From the NCBI RefSeq assembly GCF_016117655.1, contig NZ_CP064936.1:2294001-2358000 (forward strand): a stretch of DNA of 64,000 bases, in the 5' to 3' direction. Under the pieces are notes generated by a model that saw nothing but the letters and a program-made list of their open reading frames with translations, had not been told where the DNA came from and searched no databases. Origin of the DNA: Treponema peruense. GTDB taxonomy: Bacteria > Spirochaetota > Spirochaetia > Treponematales > Treponemataceae. Position 1 is the first letter of the stretch, and each line of letters opens with the position of its first letter. This document shows, piece by piece, positions 42,688 through 51,831 of this stretch. The position numbers were made by a program, and so were the translations under genes.

Positions 42688-42984
42688 TTAAAAAAACTTG
42701 CGGCGCTTTTCGCTGTCTTCGCTTTCTTTGTAAAGAATTGCAACGTTTCCTATAATGCGTACCAAAGTTGCGTCTGTTTTTTGTGCGATTTCTTCTGCGA
42801 GTTCACGTTTTTCTTCTTTGAATTCGTTGAATCTGACTTTAATAAGTTCGTGAGCTTTTAGTGACTCTGCGACTTTTACTTCAAGAGAAGGTGTTACTCC
42901 GTTCTGACCTACGATTACAACCGGTTCAAGAGTGTGTGCGGCTTTTTCCAGCATTTTTCGCTGCTTGCTTGTTAATTCCATCAT
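42688..42984 (-). CDS. yhbY: YhbY-family RNA-binding (CRM domain) protein
   Basis: 98 residues: LTSKQRKMLEKAAHTLEPVV, VIVGQNGVTPSL (the GxxG loop), KAHELIKVRFNEFK and TDATLVRIIGNVAILYKES. Associates with pre-50S ribosomes. Two adjacent ATGs make the start uncertain by one codon; no strong ribosome site is seen. Confidence 0.93.
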   Translation of the reverse strand: MMELTSKQRKMLEKAAHTLEPVVIVGQNGVTPSLEVKVAESLKAHELIKVRFNEFKEEKRELAEEIAQKTDATLVRIIGNVAILYKESEDSEKRRKFF

Positions 42985-43019
42985 GCGCAAATCTTAACAA
43001 TAAAATGATTTAAAAGCAA

Positions 43020-44531
43020 TCAGACTTTTGCATCAAAGTTTGCAGACTCAAAGCGGCCTGCAATGTCAAGAATTTTTTCTGGCGTAAGGGAATATGTTGA
43101 CGGTGCTTTTTGTGACGCAAGTGCCAGTGCAAGAGATGCCGTACACGCAGCTTCTGCCGGATCATATTTCTGCGCAAGAAGACCTGCCGTAAGTCCTGCA
43201 AGAAGATCGCCGCTTCCGCCTTTGGCAAGAGCTTGTGTTCCGTGCGGGTTTACATAAACAGTGCATTCTTTTTTTTCATCTGTCTTTCTGGCAATATAAA
43301 CGCACGCTCCCTTTGCAACAAGAACTGCGCCGGGAAACTTACAGCAGAACGCGCGCGTGAGTTCAAACCTTTTTGCGACTGTCTCTTCGAATGTTACTTC
43401 AAAGCCCGAGTTATTCAGAAGCGCACACAGTTCTTTGGGATGCGGCGTAAGTACAACACCGTGCGGGCGGCTTTTTAATATTTCGTTTACGCGCGGTGAA
43501 TAGAGGATGTCTGCGTCAAGTACACACGCAATCTGTTCGTGCCGCAGAAGAAATTCAATGTATTCGTCTGTACAGGAGTTGGCGTGACCTAGCCCCATTC
43601 CCAAAGCCACAACATTTGCTTTAGGCGGAATTGTGTCCTGGTCCATAAAAGAATACGGAGTACGCAAGCCACCGTTAACGACTGTAACCAGCCCTGCACC
43701 AAATACAGATGCCGCTTTAGCACAAAGCATTGCAGCGCCGCTTTTTTCACCGCAGACAACTGCCGCGTGACCAAAGTTTCCTTTATGTACATTCTGTTTT
43801 TGTCTGAACGGAAAGTGCGCGTCGCCTGTGTCCAGAAGAATTGCACATGAAGGAAGCACAAGTTCCTGCTCGTAGTTCTGCCGCGTTATTCCGACAGAAG
43901 CGAGAGTTATTTTACCGCAGAAGTCTTTTGCCGTGTCGCTGAACAGTGAAAGTTTAAGCGCGCCCATTGTTACGGTTTCATCGGCACTGAACACAACTGA
44001 CGTGCTGTTGCCATACATATCAAGCCCTGACGGAATATCGCACGCAATTCTGTATGCATCTGTATTTTTGTTCACTTCGGTTATTACAGCCGCTGCCTCT
44101 GCAGGAAGAGATCCGTGGAATCCGCTTCCGAAGATACAGTCAACAACAACACGGAGATCCACACTTTTTTCTTCTATATAATCATCAAGATCGTAAGCAG
44201 AAATTATCTGAATTCCGGCAAGAAGTGCACGCTGTTTTTCAAGTACGCACATAGCCGATGAAGCTTCGCAAACTTCGCAGACTGTTACCGCAAGCTCATG
44301 TCCTGCAAGACGCCGCGCAAGGGCAAAACCATCGGCTCCGTTGTTCCCCGATCCTGTAAGAATAAGAACGGCTGCCCTGTTTATGTAAAAGCCCGAAGGA
44401 TTTTTTTCATGCGGAATGAGTGCACGCTCAAGTTCAGAAGCGGCATTTTCTATCATTATGTCTTCTGTAAGACTGAATTTTTCCCTTGCATATTTGTCCA
44501 AAACACGTGTATCGCTAAAAATTTTCTGCAT
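43020..44531 (-). CDS. nnr: Bifunctional NAD(P)HX epimerase/dehydratase
   Basis: 503 residues starting MQKIFSDTRVLDKYAREKFS; the frame is open 67 codons further but that part is non-homologous. The N-terminal YjeF_N epimerase half has LTGSGNNGADGFALARRL and VDCIFGSGFHG. The C-terminal YjeF_C dehydratase half has HKGNFGHAAVVCGEKSGAA, VVLTPHPKELCALL and THE nucleotide motif GSGDLLAGLTAGLLAQ. Repairs hydrated NADH and NADPH. Weak ribosome site. Confidence 0.94.
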   Translation of the reverse strand: MQKIFSDTRVLDKYAREKFSLTEDIMIENAASELERALIPHEKNPSGFYINRAAVLILTGSGNNGADGFALARRLAGHELAVTVCEVCEASSAMCVLEKQRALLAGIQIISAYDLDDYIEEKSVDLRVVVDCIFGSGFHGSLPAEAAAVITEVNKNTDAYRIACDIPSGLDMYGNSTSVVFSADETVTMGALKLSLFSDTAKDFCGKITLASVGITRQNYEQELVLPSCAILLDTGDAHFPFRQKQNVHKGNFGHAAVVCGEKSGAAMLCAKAASVFGAGLVTVVNGGLRTPYSFMDQDTIPPKANVVALGMGLGHANSCTDEYIEFLLRHEQIACVLDADILYSPRVNEILKSRPHGVVLTPHPKELCALLNNSGFEVTFEETVAKRFELTRAFCCKFPGAVLVAKGACVYIARKTDEKKECTVYVNPHGTQALAKGGSGDLLAGLTAGLLAQKYDPAEAACTASLALALASQKAPSTYSLTPEKILDIAGRFESANFDAKV

Positions 44532-44671
44532 GCATACATTATAAATGCAAACGGAATTTTTTGAAAGGTTCCCACAGGTTTTGTGTCCGCGGACCGGTTT
44601 GTGCAAAGGCGCTTTGTCCAGACATTCTGCCGTAAATTGACATAAAGTCTGCGCTTTTATAAAATAGGAAA

Positions 44672-45556
44672 ATGTTAAGAAAACTAATTTTTGCGCTTTT
44701 GACTTTTGCCTGCGGTTCTCTGACTTTTGCATTTCCTTTTCTATTTTTTGAACCGCCTGAACTGCGCATCCTTGAAAAAGCCTATCCCGATATTGTATTT
44801 GAAAAAGAATTCGACAAAGAAAAAAACGACTGGAAAATTCTTCTTAAAGTTCCCGGAATAAAAGAAAATAAAATTCTTTACTGGAGTGAAGGCCGCCTTC
44901 TTCCCGAAGCTGAACTCAAAAATACCGAAAAGTACTGGAGCATTTTGTACAGTTACCCGAAAAAACTTCTGGACCCTGCTGACATGACAGAAGAACAAAA
45001 AGAAAAGCTCAAAAACTTCAGTTCACGGGGCAACAGAAGAAACGGTGCCGGAACGCCCATGTTTTTCTTTGATGCAGTTTACGATTCTTCTTCACGTGCA
45101 AAACTCGAGCCGCATATAAGACGCACAACTTTTCTTGGCAAACCGGTAAATGTTCATGAAAGAATTGTTGAACCGCTTTCCCGTGTTGAACAGAAAATAA
45201 AAGTCAGTGCCGCAGCCGATGCCGGAGTAAAAGATTTTACAGACGGAATAAAATCTGCAGACGGATACTTATGGAGAATCATTGATGGCACAAACAGAAA
45301 ATCTTTTCACAGTCTTGGAATCGCCGTGGACATTCTTCCAAAGCGTCTTGGCGGAAAAGAAATTTTCTGGAGCTGGGCACGGGACAAAAACCCTAAGGGC
45401 TGGATGCTTACCCCTCTTTCAAAAAGATGGATGCCGCCCCAAAGCGTAATTGAAATTTTTGAAAGCGAAGGTTTTGTCTGGGGCGGCAAGTGGGGAATCT
45501 GGGACAACATGCACTTTGAATACCACCCCGAACTCATTCTGTTTAACGGACTCTGA
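44672..45556 (+). CDS. M15-type D-Ala-D-Ala carboxypeptidase-like protein, exported
   Basis: 294 residues with a signal peptide (MLRKLIFALLTFACGSLTFA). The C-terminal third has the VanY/M15 zinc site: FHSLGIAVDIL (SxHxxGxAxD) and MHFEYHPELI (HxE-type), with GGKWGIWDN between. The N-terminal part up to about residue 170 is not familiar. Would trim peptidoglycan peptides in the periplasm. Convergent with the next gene. Confidence 0.88.
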   Translation: MLRKLIFALLTFACGSLTFAFPFLFFEPPELRILEKAYPDIVFEKEFDKEKNDWKILLKVPGIKENKILYWSEGRLLPEAELKNTEKYWSILYSYPKKLLDPADMTEEQKEKLKNFSSRGNRRNGAGTPMFFFDAVYDSSSRAKLEPHIRRTTFLGKPVNVHERIVEPLSRVEQKIKVSAAADAGVKDFTDGIKSADGYLWRIIDGTNRKSFHSLGIAVDILPKRLGGKEIFWSWARDKNPKGWMLTPLSKRWMPPQSVIEIFESEGFVWGGKWGIWDNMHFEYHPELILFNGL

Positions 45557-45558
45557 TT

Positions 45559-45864
45559 TTACTCTGCGATATAGTCCAGACAGGTTCTGCTTTTTGTAAA
45601 AGGACGCACTTTTTCGTCGGCAACTTTTACATGCTCGGGATGAACAGAATACCCCTTGAGCGCAGCCTCGTCTGTAAACGAAGAGTCCAGCATAACATCT
45701 GCATTTGAAGATGCAAGAAGATTTACATTTACCTTAATGGAAATAAGTCCCGGAATTTTTCCTGCAAGGGATTCAAGTCCTTCTTTTATTTCTTTTCTTA
45801 CAAGAGCTTTTTTCTGACTGTCAAGCTCATCTTTTAACTGCCAAAGTATTACGTGTTTTACCAT
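45559..45864 (-). CDS. Dabb (stress-responsive alpha-beta barrel) protein
   Basis: 101 residues: VKHVILWQLKDELDSQKKAL, ISIKVNVNLLASSNADVMLD and YSVHPEHVKVADEKVRPF. These are the strand-helix blocks of the Dabb dimeric barrel; function usually unknown. No ribosome site seen. Confidence 0.88.
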   Translation of the reverse strand: MVKHVILWQLKDELDSQKKALVRKEIKEGLESLAGKIPGLISIKVNVNLLASSNADVMLDSSFTDEAALKGYSVHPEHVKVADEKVRPFTKSRTCLDYIAE

Positions 45865-45897
45865 AATTTGATTTTAGCATTTTTAACATTTTCTGTC

Positions 45898-45948
45898 ATT
45901 AAAAAAAAGGACATGCAAAGCCCAAATAAATAATTTTATTCGGGCTTT
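45898..45948 (-). terminator. Terminator of the lipoprotein operon
   Basis: Minus-strand stem AAAGCCC / GGGCTTT (45917-45948) and then a run of T (plus-strand A run 45898-45908). Confidence 0.85.
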
Positions 45949-45961
45949 ACAAAGTTTTTAA

Positions 45962-48274
45962 CTAATCAGCAGTTATTGTGTAAGTTCCTGTTGAATTTGA
46001 AACCCAATTTTTATTTTCAAGTCCAATGTAATAAGTTCCTTTTGGAAGGTATCCAGCACAAACTGTTTTGGTTGTTCCGTCTACTTTACCGGTTTGAGCA
46101 ATCGGAGATGCAGAAGTACTTTCTTCAGAAGAAAGGTAGGCATAAATTGCTCCACCGCCTGAATTATCTGTAACTGACAGAGTTATTTTTGTTGTCCTGT
46201 CAAGTGTCAGTTTTTTTGTCAAACTGCTGCTGACATCATAAGATACATTATCAAAAATAGCTTTTGAATTACTGCATACTATGTCTGTTGTTACAGCCCC
46301 GGCAGTTGTATTTGCATTGTAGCCGATTACATATCCATAGTTTCCGTCCAATGCAGAATCATAATTTATATTAACTGTTCCGCCGGTAACAATAGTACCT
46401 GTTGTATCGTTGTAACCTGCAATTCCTCCTGTGTAAGGGGCTGTGCCTGTCGCAGTTACTTTAACTGAACTAACTGTAGGATTATCAATTTTTCCTGCAT
46501 TTAAGGCTGCAATTCCGCCTGCATGTGAAACACCTGTTATTATTGTAGAAGTTGTACTTGAAGCATCCTGTTTTACTTCACAGCCGGTTATACTTGCGTA
46601 ATTTTCATTTTTACCAGCAATTCCAGCGGCATACTTTGCGCTTACAGATGCGTTCGGAGTAAACAGTTTGCTTGAAGAAATTTCGTTGATGTTTATTCCT
46701 GTTATACCGCCTGCATAACCGCTGCTTCCTGCAGAAATTTTAATTGCATCAACTGTACAGTCGGAAATGTAACCATCATTCTGACCGGTAATTCCACCTG
46801 CACTCAAAGAAGAAGTTACAGTAGTTAAAGTTGCGTTTCCTCCGGCATAGCAGTTTTTAATGTAACCATAGTTGTTGTATCCTGCAATTAGTCCGGCACA
46901 ATTTTTTGCTGTAACTGTAGTTCTTTCTACATTTACAGAATCAATAGTGCCCGAGTCAATTTTTCCTGCTACTGCACCTGCGTAATCACATTTTATTGAA
47001 CCGAAAGCTGAGTTTTTGATAATCAGGGATTTAACTGTTCCACCAAGAATTCCCAAAAAGCCGCTGTAAGTTTTTGTTTCGCCAGTGGAGGTATCTTTTT
47101 CAGAATAGAATTCTTTGACAGAAGTAATTGTCAGTGTTTTTCCGTTTCCGTCAAATGTTCCGCTGAATGTACCCGGCACGCTCCAGTCAGAAATTGTTAC
47201 GTCTGCAAGAAGTTTTGCATCTTTGTAAGAAATTTCATCTTTTGCATAAGAGAAGAATGCGCGCAGTTCGTCTGCAGAAGAAATTGTGTATATTGAAGTT
47301 GCAGTATCGTATGTTACCCACTGAGCATAAAGAGTTGTGTCACTATCCAGCACCGGAGTATCTCCTGCTGAATATCTTGTTCCGCTTCCGTCAGCATTTG
47401 TATTCCATCCGCAGAATTTTTTGCCTTCAGGCGCGTCAAATGTACAATCTTCTATTGAAGAATTTGGATTAAACTTTTGTACTGTATCTGCAGAAGCACT
47501 TCCATTTGCGTTGTATGTTACAGAATATGAATAAAGTTCATAAAAGCCTGAAAAAACTTCTTCAAAATTGATTGTGGTTTTTGCACCGGCTTTTACTATT
47601 GCATAAACAGGAACAGTTAAAGATTCACCGGTTGTAGTATTTTCCATTACAGCTTTTATAAGTGAATTTTGTGGTGCGAGCAATTCTGAATAAACATAGC
47701 ACTTTAAGTCGGTGTCATATGTAACTTCTACCGCCTCTGATGTTCCGACAGAAACTGTAAACTTAAGAGTAGTGTATTGTTCTACTGAAGGATAATACAA
47801 GTAAAGCAATCCTGTCGCAGTTTCATCTGTCACAGCCATAATAAAATTCAGTTTTGTTGTTATTCCATCCTGAATGCTTATATTTGAAAGTGTTGAAGAA
47901 AAAGCTGCGCCATAACATTTTGCACTGAGCGTAAAATCGTAAGCCGTTGCATCAAGTTCAATAACTCCGCTGTCACGCATTATGTCAGCATAAGTTTTGT
48001 AAGTTTTGTAAGAAGTCATCTCTCCTGACATTGCACTTTTCTTTCCTTTAAGTTCAATGTCTGTAAAGGCAGTTTTGTCATATTTTGGAAAAGCTGTTCT
48101 TTCATTTCCTTCTTCTTCAAAAGAAATTCCTGCAAGTGTGATTCCGGTTTTTCCTGTTACGTTTTGCGACTGTTCTTCTTCAACTTCAAATGAATTTTTG
48201 CATCCGAAAATGGAAAGCATAAAAATTGAAGCAACCGCAAAAAATTTTATCTTCCTGTTAATTATCTTTCTCAT
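45962..48274 (-). CDS. Surface lipoprotein with InlB-type and GLUG-like repeats
   Basis: 770 residues. Lipobox MLSIFGC (Cys near 25). After an N-terminal beta region (30-250) comes one InlB B-repeat (VTYNANGSASADTVQKF ... KKFCGWNTNADGSGTRYSAG ... TLYAQW), then about 300 residues of GLUG-like beta-helix repeats (SGFLGILGGTVKSLIIKNSA, CAGLIAGYNNYGYIKNCYAG, SAGGITGQNDGYISDCTV, YAGGITGI, HAGGIAALNAG, YTGGIAGYNDT). A C-terminal domain ends in YYIGLENKNW. Likely surface-exposed adhesin. It lies 16 bases behind the other lipoprotein gene and shares its promoter. Confidence 0.88.
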   Translation of the reverse strand: MRKIINRKIKFFAVASIFMLSIFGCKNSFEVEEEQSQNVTGKTGITLAGISFEEEGNERTAFPKYDKTAFTDIELKGKKSAMSGEMTSYKTYKTYADIMRDSGVIELDATAYDFTLSAKCYGAAFSSTLSNISIQDGITTKLNFIMAVTDETATGLLYLYYPSVEQYTTLKFTVSVGTSEAVEVTYDTDLKCYVYSELLAPQNSLIKAVMENTTTGESLTVPVYAIVKAGAKTTINFEEVFSGFYELYSYSVTYNANGSASADTVQKFNPNSSIEDCTFDAPEGKKFCGWNTNADGSGTRYSAGDTPVLDSDTTLYAQWVTYDTATSIYTISSADELRAFFSYAKDEISYKDAKLLADVTISDWSVPGTFSGTFDGNGKTLTITSVKEFYSEKDTSTGETKTYSGFLGILGGTVKSLIIKNSAFGSIKCDYAGAVAGKIDSGTIDSVNVERTTVTAKNCAGLIAGYNNYGYIKNCYAGGNATLTTVTSSLSAGGITGQNDGYISDCTVDAIKISAGSSGYAGGITGININEISSSKLFTPNASVSAKYAAGIAGKNENYASITGCEVKQDASSTTSTIITGVSHAGGIAALNAGKIDNPTVSSVKVTATGTAPYTGGIAGYNDTTGTIVTGGTVNINYDSALDGNYGYVIGYNANTTAGAVTTDIVCSNSKAIFDNVSYDVSSSLTKKLTLDRTTKITLSVTDNSGGGAIYAYLSSEESTSASPIAQTGKVDGTTKTVCAGYLPKGTYYIGLENKNWVSNSTGTYTITAD

Positions 48275-48290
48275 ATTTTTCCTCTCTTAT

Positions 48291-50129
48291 TTATTCCGAT
48301 TTTACATTTAGGTTTGCCATTACGGTATTTGAATACGTTGTACCATCTAAAGTATAAGTTGCCATAACTGTATGCGAACCGTCTTTAAGACCACCGATTC
48401 TATTTCTTACGCTGAATGTACTTCCTGAGCAAACAAAAGTTCCGTCCACATACCATTTTGTTGTATACATATCCGAAGTACCAAACTGTGTGCTAAGTTC
48501 CATAGTTGTTTCGTCATAAGTCAGTTCTAAGTCTGAATCACTTACAGATGGCAAATTTACTGTAACAGTCATATTTTTTGGAACCCATTGTCCGTAAAGA
48601 TCGATTGAAGAAGAAGTTTTTGAGTTCAGGATTTCTTTCATGTCTGCTTTGTCTGAATAAGAAGTTCCGCTTCCGTCAGATTTTGTATTCCATCCGGTAA
48701 ATTCATAAGCGTCACTGATTAATATTTTGTCCTTATTCAAAATTGTGTTTATTCCTGTTCTAAGTGTTTCGTAAAAGTAGGAAGAAACAGAATTCATTGT
48801 GTTGCTGTCATAAACTTTGAATTTATTGGAATTATTAAGATAATAATAAACACTTATGTAATTAGCCGTCCAGTCTGCTGTGACTGTGATTGTATCTGTT
48901 ACCTGAACAGGCCGATAATCAGAAATCAAAGTATCATTTATTTTCCAGCCGTTGAATTTGTAGCCCTGTTCGCTTGGCACCGGAAGTTTTTGTGTTTCAA
49001 GGCTTCCGGTATAACCGTCTGTTGAAATATAGCTTTTATACTTTACAATCATTGTGTCAGAAACTGTTCCATGCTCGCTTACAAGATTTATTGTAACATC
49101 GGCATTAAGATCTTCTTCAAGAATTGCGTACAAAGTTATTTCTTTGCCGTCTTCTGCTGTAAGATTATAGAAAGAGTCACCGGCAGAATATTTTGTTCCA
49201 ATTCCGGAAGCGTATGTATTCCAGCCTGAAAATTTGTAATATTTTTTTATAAGTGTATTTTCAGGAACAGTATATTCTGCATCGTATTCACAAACAATTG
49301 CTTCTGGTGCAGTTCCTTCATAACCGTTTGCGTCAAACTTTACTGTATACGAAATTGGTACAAGCTTTCCTTCAAGGACTGTATCTTCATTTACAGTCAG
49401 TGTAGAAAGATTTACCGCATTTTCATTTGAATACCAGTTGATTGCTTTATAACCGGTTGGAAGATGTTCTTTTGTAATTTTCTCTATTTCTGCAAGATTT
49501 TCTGCACTTAAAGTTTCATTTTCGTTTATAGGATAACTTGCGTATTCTGTGCCAAGAACAGAAAAAGTAATTCTGTAATCGCTCAAAAGATAAACGGCCT
49601 TGAATTCAATTGTTCTATCTGAAGCAAACACAAGTTCAGAAATATCATCACCTGCAGAATATTTTGTTCCATTGTATTCCCAACCGTCAGTTCTTTTGTA
49701 ACCGTCTGGAACTGTAAAAGTGTTTTCGGGAAGAATGATTTTGTCGCCATAAACTGCACTGACTGCGTTAACTGTTCCGCTTCCTCCGTTGCTGTCAAAA
49801 GTGACGGTGTAGGTTTTTGCTGTCCATTTTGCTTTGAATGTAACATTCTGTGTAACTCTATAACCGGCAGCAAGTTTTGTTTCACCAGAATACCAGCCTT
49901 CAAAAGTGTATCCTTGTTTTGCGTCGGTAAGATCAATTCCTGCTATATCAGTTTCTGTAAACGTATAGCCTTCTTGAAAAACTTTGGACTGAACTTCGTT
50001 ATTTTCTATTCCGATGTCAAAAGTGACGGTGTAGTTTTTTGGCTCTTCTACTTCCTGCTTACAGGCTGTTAAGAATGCAGCAAGAATTCCAATTGCAAAA
50101 AATATGTAAAACAATTTTTGTTTTTTCAT
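48291..50129 (-). CDS. Surface lipoprotein with tandem InlB B-repeats
   Basis: 612 residues starting MKKQKLFYIFFAIGILAAFL behind GGGAGATTTT; lipobox FLTAC. The mature chain is a row of about six to seven InlB B-repeats of roughly 75 residues, seen by their endings GYTFEGWYSG, GYKRTDGWEYNG, YYKFSGWNTYASG, GYKFNGWKIN, AYEFTGWNTKSDG and the FKAKW, TLYAIL, VTADW and DLYGQW strands. Probably exposed on the cell surface for host or partner contact. Its promoter has a poly-G spacer. Confidence 0.9.
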   Translation of the reverse strand: MKKQKLFYIFFAIGILAAFLTACKQEVEEPKNYTVTFDIGIENNEVQSKVFQEGYTFTETDIAGIDLTDAKQGYTFEGWYSGETKLAAGYRVTQNVTFKAKWTAKTYTVTFDSNGGSGTVNAVSAVYGDKIILPENTFTVPDGYKRTDGWEYNGTKYSAGDDISELVFASDRTIEFKAVYLLSDYRITFSVLGTEYASYPINENETLSAENLAEIEKITKEHLPTGYKAINWYSNENAVNLSTLTVNEDTVLEGKLVPISYTVKFDANGYEGTAPEAIVCEYDAEYTVPENTLIKKYYKFSGWNTYASGIGTKYSAGDSFYNLTAEDGKEITLYAILEEDLNADVTINLVSEHGTVSDTMIVKYKSYISTDGYTGSLETQKLPVPSEQGYKFNGWKINDTLISDYRPVQVTDTITVTADWTANYISVYYYLNNSNKFKVYDSNTMNSVSSYFYETLRTGINTILNKDKILISDAYEFTGWNTKSDGSGTSYSDKADMKEILNSKTSSSIDLYGQWVPKNMTVTVNLPSVSDSDLELTYDETTMELSTQFGTSDMYTTKWYVDGTFVCSGSTFSVRNRIGGLKDGSHTVMATYTLDGTTYSNTVMANLNVKSE

Positions 50130-50174
50130 AAAATCTCCCATATAATTAGTTTAGAACGGTTTCTATAACAACAA

Positions 50175-50205
50175 ATTATACCCCCCCCCGAAAAGCATTT
50201 GTCAA
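50175..50205 (-). promoter_or_regulatory. Promoter with poly-G spacer, probably phase-variable
   Basis: Minus strand: TTGACA (50200-50205), a 19-base spacer ending in nine G (50181-50189), TATAAT (50175-50180). Both boxes are consensus. Loss or gain of G by slippage would change the spacer from or to the optimal 17 and switch transcription of the lipoprotein operon. Confidence 0.85.
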
Positions 50206-50258
50206 CACAATTCTTTTTACTTTTTTAACAAAAAGAAAATCAAAAAAACATGTTTCTC

Positions 50259-50289
50259 TTGACAGTAACATAAAAATATTGTATGTTAC
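50259..50289 (+). promoter_or_regulatory. trp operon promoter with overlapping operator
   Basis: TTGACA (50259-50264), 17 bases, TATGTT (50282-50287). The inverted repeat GTAACAT (50265-50271) / ATGTTAC (50283-50289) covers the spacer and -10. A further AGTAAC follows at 50297. This looks like a repressor site; the regulator is not in the window. Confidence 0.65.
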
Positions 50290-50349
50290 TTCTAATAGTA
50301 ACGCTTCTTTTTATAGAAACATTACTTCTTTCCTTCTGGTGAGGTATTT

Positions 50350-51807
50350 ATGAATTTTATTGTTGATGATGAAAATTTTATTTACACAAGTTTTTCAAGC
50401 GAGCGTTACACGCCGTATTCTTTGGCACGCAAAATCGGTGCAACTGCAATTCTGGAATCTGCAAGTTTTTCAAAAGGCCGCGAGCGTTATTCAATTCTAA
50501 TGACACGCGAAGCATTCAAAATTATTCAGGATACAGATGGAATTGCATTTCTTGTTGATGAAAAAAGAATTCCGTTTGATACAACAAATGTAGAAAGCCA
50601 TGATGCACTCGGAAGAAAAAAAACTGCAGATATTCTTGATGCACTTGTTTATGTAGCAAACCAAAGTAAGCGTCCTCTTCCCGGAAATGTTTGCGAAATT
50701 CCGATTCCGTCGTCGGGACTTGGTTACTTAAGTTATGAATTTGCCGCACGCTGTGACAATATAAAATTTTTTGAACAGAATGATGAACTTAAAATTCCTG
50801 AAAGCCTTTTTGTTACCGGACATTTTTACATTGTGTTTGACCACTTTACAGAAACAATGCATCTTTTTGGCCTTAACTACAATGAACACAAAATAGATCT
50901 TCACGACGAAGTGCAGAAACTTATCAAAAGAATCAACGATATGGATTTTTCTTATGTCGAAGAAGAAGAAAATAAATTTGAATATAAAATGTTGACCGAT
51001 GCAGAAGAATCAAAACGTGAGTATATAGAAAAAGTATGTGCCCTAAAAAAAAGAATTATCGCAGGTGATTTGATTCAGGCTGTTCCGTCACGCCGCGTGC
51101 AGATTGAATGTGATGTTCCGGCACTTACAGTTTACGGAAAACTCCGCCGCGTTAATCCTTCGCCTTATCTTTTTTACATTGACTTCGGAAACTTTCAGCT
51201 TACGGGTTCTTCACCTGAAAGTCTTGTGCGCGTTCGTGCAGGTAAGGCAAGTATTCACCCGATTGCAGGAACAATTCACCGCGGAAAAAATGATGCAGAA
51301 GATGCAGAACTTATGCAGACTCTTTTGTCAAACCCAAAAGAACGTGCAGAACATCTGATGCTTGTAGATTTGGCTCGCAATGATTTGGGACGGGTTTGCA
51401 AAGAAGGAAGTGTAACTGTTCCGCAGTTTATGGAATGTGAAAAGTTCAGCCATGTAATTCACATTGTAAGCAACACAGAAGGTGACGTGCGTGATGATGT
51501 AGAAAGCATTCGTGTACTGCGTGCGGCTTTTCCTGCAGGAACTGTAAGCGGTGCTCCGAAGATTAGTGCAATGCAGATTCTTTCAGGGCTTGAAAAAAAC
51601 AAAAGACGTTTTTATGCAGGTGCTGTAGGTTATATTCGTTCCAATGGCGATCTGGATTTTTGTATTGCAATACGAAGTGCGCTGTGTCAGAAAAAAGTTT
51701 GGACTCTTCAGGCAGGCGGCGGAATTGTTTACGATTCTGATCCTGAACGCGAGTACACTGAAACCTGTGAAAAACTCGGCGCACTGATTGACACTCTTAC
51801 AAAATAA
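50350..51807 (+). CDS. trpE: Anthranilate synthase component I
   Basis: 485 residues. Converts chorismate to anthranilate with the TrpG subunit. The N-terminal ILESASFSKGRERYS matches the tryptophan feedback site. The catalytic half has IAGDLIQAVPSRR, SSPESLVRV, HPIAGTIHRGKN, EHLMLVDLARNDLGRV, AGTVSGAPKI and QAGGGIVYDSDPEREYTET. First gene of a five-gene trp operon; GGTGAGG precedes the start. All enzymes for chorismate to tryptophan follow. Confidence 0.97.
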   Translation: MNFIVDDENFIYTSFSSERYTPYSLARKIGATAILESASFSKGRERYSILMTREAFKIIQDTDGIAFLVDEKRIPFDTTNVESHDALGRKKTADILDALVYVANQSKRPLPGNVCEIPIPSSGLGYLSYEFAARCDNIKFFEQNDELKIPESLFVTGHFYIVFDHFTETMHLFGLNYNEHKIDLHDEVQKLIKRINDMDFSYVEEEENKFEYKMLTDAEESKREYIEKVCALKKRIIAGDLIQAVPSRRVQIECDVPALTVYGKLRRVNPSPYLFYIDFGNFQLTGSSPESLVRVRAGKASIHPIAGTIHRGKNDAEDAELMQTLLSNPKERAEHLMLVDLARNDLGRVCKEGSVTVPQFMECEKFSHVIHIVSNTEGDVRDDVESIRVLRAAFPAGTVSGAPKISAMQILSGLEKNKRRFYAGAVGYIRSNGDLDFCIAIRSALCQKKVWTLQAGGGIVYDSDPEREYTETCEKLGALIDTLTK

Positions 51808-51831
51808 TTTTTTGATTCTGCGGAGGAAAAT

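Noticed and set aside
43589-43861. 90-codon minus-strand frame inside the NAD(P)HX repair gene
   Set aside because: It is a shifted frame of a strongly conserved gene.
50290-50349. T-box or Trp leader peptide
   Set aside because: The gap is too short and has no Trp codon run or T-box core sequence.
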